A stretch of DNA of 64,000 nt from Hemicordylus capensis. Taxonomy: Eukaryota; Chordata; Lepidosauria; Squamata; Cordylidae. The stretch spans positions 9,429,982 to 9,493,981 of the forward strand of contig NC_069671.1 in the NCBI RefSeq assembly GCF_027244095.1, written 5' to 3'. The notes below the pieces were generated by a model, which saw nothing but the letters and a program-made list of their open reading frames with translations, had not been told where the DNA came from and did not search any database. Positions within the stretch are counted from its first letter, which is position 1, and each line of letters opens with the position of its first letter. Made by a program: the position numbers and the translations under genes. Shown in pieces: positions 55,108 to 64,000 of the stretch.

Positions 55108-55315
55108 AAAGAGCTGGTCTTGTGGTCACAAGCATGAATTGTCCCCATTGCTAAGCAGGGTCTGCCCTGGTTTGCATTTGAATGGGAGACCACATGAGTT
55201 CCAAGTTCCCTCCCTGGCAGCATCTCCAGGATAGGGCTGAGAGAGCTTGCTGCCCCCAACCTTGGAGAAGCCGCTGCCAGTCTGTGAAGACAATATGTAC
55301 TGTAAGCACTGTAAG
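55108..55315 (+). mobile_element. Composite SINE, middle module deleted
   Basis: The head (GAGCTGGTCTTGTGGTCACA) joins TGAGTTCCAAGTTCCCTCCC without the tRNA-like part, and stops at CTGTGAAGACAATA. First of three SINEs in the same orientation. Confidence 0.8.
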
Positions 55316-55532
55316 GTATTCCCCTTAGTGGATGGGGCCATTGCTCAGTGGAAGAGCATCTGCAGGCTTGCATGCAGGAGGACCCACGTTCTCTCCCTGG
55401 CAGCATCTCCAGGTGTGGCTGGGAGAGAGTGCTGCCTGTGGCCTTGGGGAGTGGCTGCCAGTCAGTGTGGACAGTCCTGAGCTAGGTGGATCAGTGGTCT
55501 GATTCCGTATAAGGCAGCTTTCTCTGTTCTTA
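55316..55532 (+). mobile_element. Composite SINE with readable tRNA-Ala module
   Basis: GCACTGTAAGGTATTCCCC (3' end of the 5S-like part) leads straight into GGGGCCATTGCTCAGTGGAA and AGCATCTGCAGGCTTGCATG, with the B-box region worn (CCACGTTCTCTCC). Body and tail follow to AGCTTTCTCTGTTCTTA. It links the composite and tRNA-type families. Confidence 0.8.
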
Positions 55533-55559
55533 AGAGTGTACCTGTAATGATGGAGAGGA

Positions 55560-55867
55560 GAGGAGAGCTGGTCTTGTGGGTAGCAAGCATGACTTGTCCC
55601 CTTACCCTTAGCTAAGCAGGGTCTGCCCTGGTTGCATTTGAATGGGAGACCAGAAGTGTGAGCACTGGAAGATATTCCCCTTGGGGGATGGAGCCACTCT
55701 GGGAAGAGCAGAAGGTTCCAAGTTCCCTCCCTGGCAGCATCTCCAGGATAGGGCTGAGAGAGCTTCCTGCCCCCAACCTTGGAGAAGCCGCTGCCAGTCT
55801 GTGAAGACAATACTGAGCTAGATAGACCAAGGGTCTGATTCAGTATATGGCAGCTTCCTATGTTCCT
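55560..55867 (+). mobile_element. 5S/tRNA composite SINE, full length
   Basis: GAGAGCTGGTCTTGTGGGTA to GCAGCTTCCTATGTTCCTAT. A small head duplication (CCTTACCCTTAGC) is present. Confidence 0.85.
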
Positions 55868-56377
55868 ATGATGTATGTTTTTCTTACATTTGTGTTTTAA
55901 ATTTCTAGGAGTCAATTCTTTTTTAAAAATGTCATCTATGAAGGGGCTCATACAGCCTGCCTTATCTGTGGGGCTCATGGTGAGGAAGAGACAGGCTAGC
56001 CACCTGAGGGGGCAAGGCGCTCTCAATTCTTGCATCTTGAATCGCTTTTGCCCATAGCTGGCTTGGCAAATTTATGCTTGATGTTGATTCGTTATGTGCA
56101 TTCTTAATGAAAGCCAATGGCTGAAAGTTGAAAACAGCCACAATCAGTACCCTGATGGCTGCCGAGCGGTGTGTGGATGTGTTATTTCTGTACAATAAAA
56201 GGAACTTCATTAAATACCACTGCATCTATCAGAGGAGGCAGGGCACTGGAAAGTTGGTGCACCCAGTTGCAGAAGATTATGCTGAGGGAAGCATCTTGTT
56301 AACCCAGAGTTTTCACCCCCAATGCTCCAGTTGCTGGGGGCTGCTGGCTGCGGAGTCCTTCTTTTATTTTAGAGAGA
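55868..56377. other. Apparently unique island
   Basis: The region 56040-56230 is unique and AT-rich (TTGATTCGTTATGTGCATTC, TTAATGAAAGCCAATGGC) and may be a regulatory element. No gene. Confidence 0.4.
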
Positions 56378-56672
56378 GAGCTGGTCTTGTGGTAGCAAGC
56401 TTGAATTGTCCCCTTTGCTAAGCAGGATCTGCCCTGGTTTGCATATGAATGGGAGACTAGCTGTGTGAGCACTGTAAGAGATTCCCCTCAGGGGATGAAG
56501 CCACTCTGGGAAGAGCAGAAGGTTTCAAGTTCCCTCCCTGGCATCTCCAAGATAGGGCTGAGAGAGACTCCTGCTTGCATCAGTGGAGAGCCGCTCCTAG
56601 TCTGTGTTGACAATACTGAGTGAGAGGGACCAATGGTCTGACAAAGAAGAAGGCAACTCCTATGTTTCAATG
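56378..56672 (+). mobile_element. 5S/tRNA composite SINE
   Basis: GAGAGCTGGTCTTGTGGTAG to GAAGGCAACTCCTATGTTTC, with the middle module shortened. Confidence 0.8.
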
Positions 56673-56957
56673 CTCCCAAGTTACCAGAGGTCCTTGGGGA
56701 TGCTGAAACCAAGAGCCTAGGCATCAGTCAAAAAGCCAGGTCACCAAAGAGGTGGCCTGATGCAAGACATTATCCTGTTCCAGGCAGGAGTTTTGGGGGG
56801 AGTTCCAGGAGCCCAAAGTCAATGGTGCCAAGGGCCTAGATCAGGGCAATAAACCAGAAGGAATACAGGACCAAGGCTAGCTCCTGGGCTGGGATCAGGA
56901 CCTTGGAGAGCTCCAAGTGCTGCAGCTATAGAGCTGCAAGCAGGGCATCCGCCAAGG

Positions 56958-57093
56958 CAGGGATTCTCAGTGTTGGGTCCCCAGATGTTATTGGACTTCT
57001 ACTCCCACAATTCCCAACCAAAGGCCACTGGGGCTGGGGTTTATGGGAATTGAAGTCCAATAATTTCTGAGGACCCAACGTTGAGAAGGCCTG
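56958..57093. mobile_element. Palindromic hAT MITE
   Basis: CAGGGATTCTCAGTGTTGGG to GTTGAGAAGGCCTG, the same length and plan as 23169-23304, with CCCCAGATGTTATTGGACTT in the left arm. No clean target duplication. Confidence 0.8.
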
Positions 57094-57239
57094 GGGCTTC
57101 CCATCCTGAATACTCTTCCAACTGAGGAGCCGACAGATTTGGGTCTGTGACAAGCATCTCCCAAGGCAAATCCATCCAGTTTTGGAGCTCTTGACCACCT
57201 CACCAATGGCAAAAATTGGAGACTGTCACTGGAGCCATG

Positions 57240-57370
57240 GATGAACCATCTTCCTATATCGCTGCTACCTGATATAGGTGTTTCCCACAGTCTGGGGAAC
57301 ATACCAGTGGGGATTTGAACCGGCAACCTCTGGCTTGCTCCTCAAGCCATTTCCCCGCTGTGCCATAATG
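57240..57370 (-). mobile_element. BovB-tailed tRNA SINE, fragment
   Basis: CTATATCGCTGCTACCTGAT, GGTGTTTCCCACAGTCTGG and GGGGATTTGAACCGGCAACC (B-box complement) match 62100-62220 in reverse. The tail part is missing. Confidence 0.7.
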
Positions 57371-57760
57371 TGCAACCCCAGTTCCATTCGGAGAGCAGCT
57401 CGAGGTTCCGCTCTCCGAACTGCAAGTTGTACCCTCAGGTTGTAGCGCGTTTTGCGACTCCAACCCGAAATTTTATGCAGCCCGAGTTACATGCAAATGC
57501 AGAAATGCAGTCTGCTTTAACTCCAGTGGGAGTTGAGGGAGGAAGTTCCTCCCTCAACCTAGCTGTCATTGGCTGTGCAGACTCTCCTTCATAAAAGAAG
57601 GAAGCCCGCACAGCCAATTCCCCCTCCTCTCTGCAGTTAGCTCGATTGCGGAGCAGGAACTCTCCATTATGTCCAGATTCGGACAGGAGAACAGGGGCCG
57701 CGGGGTGGGGAGTGGAATCGTGGGTCCATTGGACCCACGGTTCCATGTCACATGAGAATA
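57371..57760. mobile_element. Unclassified element built of stacked hairpins
   Basis: Hairpins are visible at 57389-57419 (CGGAGAGC / GCTCTCCG), 57535-57558 (TGAGGGAGGAAG / CTTCCTCCCTCA region), 57569-57622 (ATTGGCTGTGC / GCACAGCCAAT) and 57720-57740 (GTGGGTCC / GGACCCAC). The two halves also mirror each other loosely (GCAGCTCGAGG, TTAGCTCGATTGCGG). Likely a foldback MITE, with ends not fixed. Confidence 0.45.
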
Positions 57761-58234
57761 TAGCTTTTGCCTTGCTAGCCTGCCACCCCTGGCATCCCAT
57801 CACTTTCCTAATGCTCAGTCAAAGCCGAAATCCATCCTTCCTCCCTGCACCAAAGTCTTAACCAAGGAACAAAATGTCAGCAATTTGATGCTTGGCCAGG
57901 ATAGCATCCCAGTTTTCCAGGGGTTCCGAGCGTCAGGACCGATGCAAATCACGTTGCCATGTTATCGTCTCCCATGGAACCTTAAGACAAGGACGCCTCT
58001 CTGCCTTCGAACCGTAATGCATTGTGAGGATGTCATTGACCCACACGGCCATTCTGAATGTGCTCTATTTATAACCCTCCCTCTGTGAAAATGTGTTGCG
58101 CTTTAATGAACGGAAGCCATTTGTGCTGCGTCAGCATGTCAGCGTTTTCTCAACTGAGCTGGAAATGGTAGCTGGCATCTTCTTCGTTCACAGAGCCAGC
58201 CTTTATTTAGAAACAGAGCTGCTCAGCTCCGCCC
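57761..58234. other. Apparently unique island
   Basis: The region 57990-58210 is unique (CGAACCGTAATGCATTGTGA, GCGCTTTAATGAACGGAAGC, GCTGCGTCAGCATGTCAGCG) with regulatory-element texture. No gene. Confidence 0.4.
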
Positions 58235-58345
58235 TCCTGCAGATGTTGGCCTACAACTTCCATAACCCCTGGCTATTGACTACTGTGGCTGGGGATTATG
58301 GGAATTTTAGTCCAAAAACACCTGGGGGGGCATAAGTTGAGCAGA
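58235..58345. mobile_element. Palindromic hAT MITE, worn
   Basis: GCAGATGTTGGCCTACAACT and GGGAATTTTAGTCCAAAAAC are the two arms around CTGTGGCTGGGGATTATG. An AT microsatellite (TATATATATG) follows at about 58375. Confidence 0.65.
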
Positions 58346-58395
58346 CCTGATTTAGAGTAATGAGTGCGATTTGCTATATATATATGTATGTATAT

Positions 58396-58736
58396 ATCTA
58401 TCTCACGCAGAGGCCAATTGCAGGCACGGCGGCCCCCAAAATGGCCACTGCACCAGAGGGGAAAGGCCCAAACGGGTTGAAGAGCTGGCCGAATGGGCCA
58501 GTTTGGGCTACAAGGGAGGAACCTCCGTGGAACCACTCCCCGCCACCTCCAACAACTCCCCCAAAGGAGGTAAGTTACAAAAAAAATATTTTTTTTTATG
58601 TCCACAAACCCCACCCCCTACAGAACTGAACTAGGGCTGGGGTTTGAAGGGGTGCCAGACTGAACCAGCCCGGTCCGGTTTGAGTCCGGTCTGGACTCGA
58701 ACCGAACCGGACCAGCTGGTTCCGTGCACACCCCTA
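58396..58736. mobile_element. GC-rich transposon, right end CACACCCCTA
   Basis: GGCACGGCGGCCCCCAAAAT and the terminal block CGGTCCGGTTTGAGTCCGG to GTTCCGTGCACACCCCTA match the families at 20842 and 50119 in reverse. A second internal TAGGGCTGGGGTTTG begins at 58632. The left end is not clear. Confidence 0.55.
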
Positions 58737-58831
58737 CTATCCTGCTAGCCAAGGAAAAGAATGGGCACGATCGAGACTTGTGTTGTGCTTGAGCAATGTG
58801 AGAAAATGTGTGTCCCAAAGACAGAGGTGGG

Positions 58832-58935
58832 CAAATTCAGCCATCCAGCTGTCCTTGAACTACAACTCCCATCACCCCCTGCCACAATGGCTGGGGATGA
58901 TGGGAGTTGTAGTCCAAGAACAGCTGGTTTGGTGG
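58832..58935. mobile_element. Palindromic hAT MITE
   Basis: TCCTTGAACTACAACTCCCA and TGGGAGTTGTAGTCCAAGAA are near-perfect inverted arms around CCCCCTGCCACAATGGCTGG. Confidence 0.75.
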
Positions 58936-59140
58936 TTTGTGCTGCTCTGCAATGATCCACAACTGCTAGTGGACAATCTTTCTTAGACACAAACAAGGTT
59001 GTGCCCCATTTTACTACAGATCTACAAGCAGAGCATTCGTGGATGCATGCAGAGCGGAAGATCTCACTGAGGACAATGGGTGGACACCAGGAACATTCAT
59101 CCTTTGCCCTGTTCAAAGCCTCAATAAAGAGTTCAGTGGA

Positions 59141-59470
59141 GAGGAGAGCTGGTCTATGGAGAGGAGAGCTGGTCTTGTGGGTAGCAAGCATGTCTTGTCC
59201 CCATAGCTAAGCAGGGTCCACCCTGGTTGCATATGAATGGGAGACTAGATGTGTGAGCACTGTAAGAGATTCCCCTCAGGGGATGAAGCCACTCTGGGAA
59301 GAGCAGAAGGTTCCAAGTTCCCTCCCTGGCTTCTCCAAGATAGGGCTGAGAGAGATTCCTGCCTGCAACCTTGAAGAAGCCACTGCCAGCCTGTGTAGAC
59401 AATACTAAGCTAGATGGACCTGAGCTAGATGGACTCAATATATAGCCACTTCCTATGTTCCTATGTTCCT
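59141..59470 (+). mobile_element. 5S/tRNA composite SINE with repeated leading and tail words
   Basis: GGAGAGGAGAGCTGGTCT occurs twice at the start (59138-59155 and 59158-59175). Near the end GAGCTAGATGGAC is partly duplicated, and the terminus is TATGTTCCTATGTTCCTAT, a short tandem of TATGTTCC. Confidence 0.85.
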
Positions 59471-59902
59471 ATTTTTCTGATTTGCTGATCACAGACCAGC
59501 AGACTCTGCTCTTTTTAATTCCAAGCTGGAAAAGAACTTCTTGGAGATTCGGAGCTCAATTTCTCACACCTCTAAACATCACAAGCTGTTCCATATTCAA
59601 TGCTTATTATATTCTTATTGCAAGTTCTGATTAAGTTCTTATCGCAAACCTCGGAATCCCAGTCTTTGTCGACTTCACTGCTTGACACTGGTGGTCACTT
59701 TCAGACTGTCTTCAGTAACAGCCCCGTACAGAACGCACTCTGGTAATCAGTCTCCAAGGTAACAAGTGCATGAATAACTCTTGTGAAGTTCTGGCTGTCT
59801 AAGAGTTGAGACTGCTGGCATGCATAACTAACACAAAGTACTCATGGCTCTCACCACACCTGGAAACTTGGTAAACTATCCTTTAAGACTGGCTTAGAAA
59901 GC

Positions 59903-59957
<55 letters not shown>

Positions 59958-60230
59958 TTGGTCTCCAAAGGGATGCCACAAGGCTTTGACTTTTTCTAAA
60001 AAATAAAAGCTTTGGAACCAACAGAAATAAATTCTTGACAATAAATTCCACCCATAATGGAATAAGTTGCTTCTCAGAAATATCACCTTTTCCATGGCCA
60101 CGTCATTCACTGTTTAGCCCAGAGTAATTCCCTTGAATCGGGCTGTTATGCAAATATCCTGTGGTCAGATTTCAGTACTCTTGTAGCAAATACTGTATTC
60201 AACTAGTAGCCACATTTAGAAGGAAAAAAA
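59471..60230. other. Intergenic DNA with an (ATT)n microsatellite
   Basis: (ATT)n at 59904-59957, about 18 units. A poly-Asn minus-strand frame is an artefact of it. The rest is unique. Confidence 0.6.
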
Positions 60231-60234
60231 ATCT

Positions 60235-60660
60235 ATCAGCCCATTCTCATGACCAGCCCTACCGGTTAGAACTGGTTGTATGAAGCTCCAGGATCGTTCC
60301 CAATCCTGCTGCACCTCCCCTGGGTCACCCTGATTAGCTAACAAGGTCTGAAGTGAGGTCGGAAGACAAGTGCGCATCTCTCCCCCGCCCCGGCTGGTTG
60401 TGTGGGCTCCATGCTGCTGGCAGCTGCTGGAAGCTGCTTCATGATAGAGCTGGGGGGCAGGAACAGCCAGGCAATGCAGAGCTTCCCCAATGCACCATGC
60501 TGCTTGCGCAGTGCATTGTGGGATTCTGGAAGACTCTCAGCTCCCAGTTGCCGCCCCAAAGAATGCATAGGTTCATGAGCAGCGCAGCTGAATGGATGGC
60601 TCCAATCATGTGAGGGGGAGCAGGTCAGTTCCGACCTCCCCTACAGCCCACCCCCGTTTG
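60235..60660. mobile_element. Possible TTCTCATGA-ended element
   Basis: CAGCCCATTCTCATGACCAG at the left matches the end type of 36541-36560. CATGATAGAGCTGGGGGGCA in the middle is a possible relative of the 36.3 kb element. No clear right end, low certainty. Confidence 0.3.
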
Positions 60661-61590
60661 ATAATGTGAAAGGGCTCTGTCTCTTTAAAATCTGTCTTTA
60701 CAACAAGCTTCTCTTGCCTTATACTGGATAGCTCATGTCTCACCACAAACCAATCTACATTCAATGTTAATATGACAAGAAGGTTCCAGAAGCTCAGTTT
60801 CAAGCCTACAGGAGCGCATATTCTTTTCAAGCAAGTTCTATTGTGTTCCAGACACCGAGAGCCTTCTCCCATCCCCGGGTCCTTTCTTGTTCCGGCCTCT
60901 CTACGCTTTGTTTGCACATGGCGATAATACTTCTGTCTCAAAATCCTGCCACGAATGTCAAGGATGAATCACACAATCTCTTTGTCCTTGGTGTGAATCC
61001 GCGTATCTCTCTCTCTCTTTCTCTCTTTTCCGTTTCAGCATTATGTCTGCCGTGAAGTGTGTGCCGTACAGTCTCTGCCAAGCCATTAGCTAAAGCAAAC
61101 ATTCAAAGCCAGTTTGAGGGATGCTCTTCAAGCAAGATCTCTTAAGGAACGGAGAGAGAAGGGCAGCATTAGAGCTGTCGCAAAAGAGCGGCTGGGGTCA
61201 CAGGTATGGACTGAAGCCCGACCAACACCATGGTACAGAATACACAATAGCTTCCCACAATATGGACAGGCAGTTGCACCTGTACCTGAAAATGAGAGGC
61301 GAGAGGAGAAATAACACGGGTGTAAGAGTTCCATGGATTGCCACCTCACCTGGCACTTGAGACTTAGACAGGTGAGTGGGTGTTGAGCTACTGGAAATAG
61401 GGGCAGAGGACTACCAGGCTCAAGTGTATACGTGAAGCCAAGACCAAAGGAGGGGACCATTCCCAAGGATGCTGAAAAAATATTGAACAGTAGACTTTAT
61501 TCAGTTGCTTTTGGAGCTCAAAAGTGCACGTCCTCAGAGGCAGCTGTAAAAAAAATACATACTGAGCCTGTTCTCATGATTACAACTTCC
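60661..61590. other. Intergenic DNA, no recognised gene
   Basis: Short overlapping frames (for example 60606-60941 minus, 61128-61466 minus) have no recognisable domain. A (TC)n stretch lies at 61005-61027. The rest appears unique. Confidence 0.45.
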
Positions 61591-61591
61591 T

Positions 61592-61902
61592 GGCAACACA
61601 GGAAGCTGCTTTCTACCCAGTCAGACCCTTGGTCCATCTAGCTCAGTATTGTCTGCACAGACTGTCAGTGGCTTCTCCGAGGTTACAGGCAGGAATCTCT
61701 CTCAGCCCTATCTGGAGATGCCAGGGAGGGAACCTGGAACCTTCTGCATGCAATCAGGCAGGTGCTCTTCCCAGAGCGGCCCCATCCCCAGAGGGGAATA
61801 TCTTACAGTGCTCACACATGTTGTCTCCCATTCAAATGCAAACCAGGGTGGACCCTGCTTAGCAAAGGGGACAATTCATGCTTCCCACCACAAAAGCCAC
61901 TC
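61592..61902 (-). mobile_element. 5S/tRNA composite SINE, well preserved
   Basis: AACACAGGAAGCTGCTTTCT to CTTCCCACCACAAAAGCC. It keeps the tRNA-derived CTTCTGCATGCAATCAGG and the full 5S-like head. Confidence 0.85.
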
Positions 61903-62094
61903 TTTACCTGTTCATGAAATAGACTCTATCAGCCATTTATGCAGCTATTTTTATTGTGTTAATCCTTGCCAAGTAAAAATTAAGCTTTATTCTTTCTATT
62001 TCCACAGACCATAGGCTCTTATTCCATTAGTTGTTAGCACCAGCGCAGAAATGACAAAACAAGAAAACAAGCTCCATGGATTTAATTTCAAGAT

Positions 62095-62345
62095 TGCTAC
62101 ACCTAATGGCCCAGTGGGGAAATAACTTGATCAGCAAGCCAGAGGTTGCTGGTTCGAATCCCCACTGGTATGTTTCCCAGACTATGGCAAACTCCTATAT
62201 CAGGCAGCAGCAATCTAGGAAGATGCTGAAAGGCATCGTCTCATACTGCGTGGGAGGAGGCAATGGTAATCCCCTCCTGTATTCTACCAAAGACAACCAC
62301 TGGGGTCGCCAGGAGTTGGCACCGATTCGACAGCACACTTTACCT
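62095..62345 (+). mobile_element. tRNA SINE with BovB-like tail, full length
   Basis: The tRNA-like head (CTAATGGCCCAGTGGGGAAA, B-box GGTTCGAATCCCC) and a body (AGGAAGATGCTGAAAGGCAT) end in CACTGGGGTCGCCAGGAG and CACCGATTCGACAGCACAC. The last part resembles the 3' end of RTE/BovB LINEs. It matches 22668-22910 in reverse. Confidence 0.75.
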
Positions 62346-62451
62346 GTATATAGTCATGTCAAAGGGACTTGGAGTGAATGGTTGGTGGCGTAGGCAAGGA
62401 TATGCTGGACCCCTGTGCAGTGCCCTCTCCCACAAACATGGCGCCCTGTGG

Positions 62452-62768
62452 AGACAATACTGGGCTAGATGGACCCATGATCGGATTCTGTGTCAGACAG
62501 CTTCCTGTTTTCCTTAGGAGGTTCCAGGTTCCATTCCCAGCATCTCCAGGTAGGGCTGGGAGAGGCTCTTGTTTTGGGGTTGGGGCTGTAGCTCAGTGGT
62601 AGAGCATCTGCCTGGCATGCAGAAGGTCCCAGGATCAATCCCTGGCAGCATCTCCAGGTAGGGCTGGGAAAGACGCCTGCCTGAATCTCTGGAGGGCCGC
62701 TGCCAGTCGGTATGGATCAATTCTGAGCTTGATGGATCAATGGTCTAGCATGACATAGGCTGATCCTG
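62452..62768 (+). mobile_element. tRNA-Ala-type SINEs, scraps and one full copy
   Basis: A tail scrap (62452-62512), a head scrap (62517-62575) and a full copy (62577-62768). The last shows TAGCTCAGTGGTAGAGCATC, CTGCCTGGCATGCAG and GGATCAATCCC. It is a SINE, not a tRNA gene: the acceptor stem does not close and the body follows. Confidence 0.8.
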
Positions 62769-62775
62769 TGCTTGA

Positions 62776-63063
62776 GGAGGAGAGCTGGTCTTGGGGGAGC
62801 AAGCATGAATTGTCCCCTCTGCTAAGCAGGGTCTGCCATGGGATGCATTTGGGTGGGTTACTACTACATGTGAGTGCTATAAGATATTCCCTTAAGGGGA
62901 TGGAGTCATAGATCAGTGGTAGAGCATCTGCACGCTGGCATGCGGAAGGTCCCAGGTTCAATCCCTGGCAGCATCTCCAGGTCGGGCTGGGAGAGACTCC
63001 TGCCTGAAACCTTGGAGAGCTGCTGCCAGTCTGTGTAGACAATCCTGAGTTAGATGGCCCAAG
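62776..63063 (+). mobile_element. Composite SINE with intact 5S-like head and tRNA-Ala module
   Basis: AGAGCTGGTCTTGGGGGAGC and GCTAAGCAGGGTCTGCC (5S-like), then GTGCTATAAGATATTCCC. Immediately after comes the clear tRNA module ATAGATCAGTGGTAGAGCAT, with CATCTGCACGCTGGCATGCG and B-box GGTTCAATCCC. Body and start of tail follow. This copy shows the order 5S-like head, tRNA-Ala, body, tail most plainly. Confidence 0.85.
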
Positions 63064-63290
63064 ACTTGATGTGTGAGCACTGTAAGATATGCCCCTTAGG
63101 GGGTGGAACTGCTCTGGGAAGAGCATCTAGGTTCCAAGTTCCCTCCCTGGCAGCATCTCCAAGATAGGGCTGAGAGAGACTCCTGCCTGCAACCTCGGAG
63201 AAGCCACTGCCAATCTGTTCAGACAATCCTGAGATAGATAGACCAAGGGTCTGACTCAGTTTCTGGCAGCTTCCTATGTTCCTATGCACT
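63064..63290 (+). mobile_element. 5S/tRNA composite SINE, head truncated
   Basis: It begins TGTGTGAGCACTGTAAGATA, the end of the 5S-like part, and continues with the decayed tRNA module (GGAACTGCTCTGGGAAGAGC) to CAGCTTCCTATGTTCCTATG. It directly follows the copy with an intact module, so the two states stand side by side. Confidence 0.8.
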
Positions 63291-64000
63291 GGTCACACAT
63301 CTCTAAAGATGTTCATATGGGCTGGAGGAAGGCTTATGAGGGATTTTGCTGAAGCTTTTGCTGTCCAAAATGCTAAGATTTCTCTTCCGGTTCGCCAGCT
63401 TCCTTCCTCCCCCCCCCCCCCGCCTCTTCAAGATGTCACTGAGATAATGTTCCTTCCGTCCCTCAATCTTCGTTTCCGGAAGGAAGGCGCCCTTTTCATT
63501 TCTGAGTGCGGAAAGCGTTTATGAGCCAACCTTAGGGCAACACAGTCAATAACCCCGTCACAATGGCTTCATTTACCTTTCAATTATGACCCCCGCATAC
63601 GCTGGGGATGCTAAACATCCATCTGCAGAGTGCGACGTCTGTGACAGCATTTATATTCCGTCCACACAGGCAGTTTTACAGAGACAGTGAAGATGATGGA
63701 TGACTGTTGAATGGGAGGCCAACTGGTGTCAGCATATTTTTAATGGAGCCCTCCTTTCCCCACTTTTCTCCCCCCAGTTCCCCCCCGCCATCTTCAATTT
63801 TGCTCCAAAGCAGAGACTTAAAAAATAAAGAGCAAGTCATGGGAATCTGCTTGCTCAAGAGACAAGATGGATCCCTGTAAAGCAGAAATTGAGATCTAAG
63901 GAAGGACGAGATACAGTGGGTGAGATCCTGACCAATGCAGTGCTTGGGCGACCAAAACAGCACAGGCTGAAGGGGCGCAGCTGGGTGAATTCGAAGCCTG
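63291..64000. other. Apparently unique island to the window edge
   Basis: The region 63480-63680 is unique (GGGCAACACAGTCAATAACC, CAATTATGACCCCCGCATAC) with regulatory-element texture. A C-run lies at 63409-63421. No coding frame is supported. Confidence 0.4.

Noticed and set aside
55325-56035. A 236-codon minus-strand frame
   Set aside because: It is a translation through two composite SINEs in reverse, the same peptides recur across the window at other SINEs, and there is no independent coding evidence.
62577-62655. A possible functional tRNA-Ala gene
   Set aside because: A-box, anticodon-stem-like and B-box regions are present, but the 5' and 3' acceptor strands do not pair, no terminator T-run follows, and the SINE body continues directly.

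Overview
The window looks like non-coding nuclear DNA from a squamate reptile, most likely a lizard. The evidence is the repeat set: a Sauria-type tRNA SINE (21649, 37490 and 51236), a tRNA SINE ending in a BovB-like tail (22668, 62095), CR1, L2 and L1 LINE 3' ends, many hAT-like non-autonomous DNA transposons, and about thirty copies of a SINE joining a 5S-rRNA-like head, a tRNA-Ala-like module and a CR1-like tail. I found no host protein-coding exon, rRNA gene or functional tRNA gene. The open frames are short, lack recognisable domains, and mostly translate repeats.

Layout. 0-9 kb: SINEs, one CR1 and one L2 end, separated by apparently unique DNA. 9.4-12.3 kb: a 1.25 kb hAT-like element, then a large inverted repeat with arms of about 535 bp. 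12.7-17.3 kb: a SINE nest, a 418 bp hAT MITE with a perfect 8 bp target duplication, and a solo LTR inside a SINE. 17.6-25.2 kb: foldback-type elements, a Sauria SINE and a palindromic hAT MITE inside a SINE. 25-34 kb: mostly unique DNA with L2 and CR1 ends and a 358 bp hAT MITE. 34.5-35.7 kb: a 5'-truncated L1 with a 15 bp target duplication. 37-41 kb: a three-level nest and the second hAT-like element, inverted relative to the first. 43-53 kb: two related foldback transposons of 1.46 and 2.41 kb, the second inside another element. 53-64 kb: dense SINEs, palindromic MITEs and unique islands.

What ties the window together is the layering. Relative ages can be read from nesting: SINEs are cut by CR1, an LTR, hAT MITEs and other SINEs. 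Between repeats lie islands of about 150-500 bp of apparently unique, AT-rich, motif-dense DNA. They could be conserved regulatory elements in a gene-poor region, but that is inference and needs a comparative alignment.

The best candidate for something under-described is the 5S/tRNA-Ala/CR1-tail SINE. Copies at 55316 and 62776 still carry a recognisable tRNA module between the 5S-like head and the tail, so they show how it was assembled. Second are the foldback elements with variable ends and a conserved central hairpin (perfect 56 bp arms at 44638-44777).
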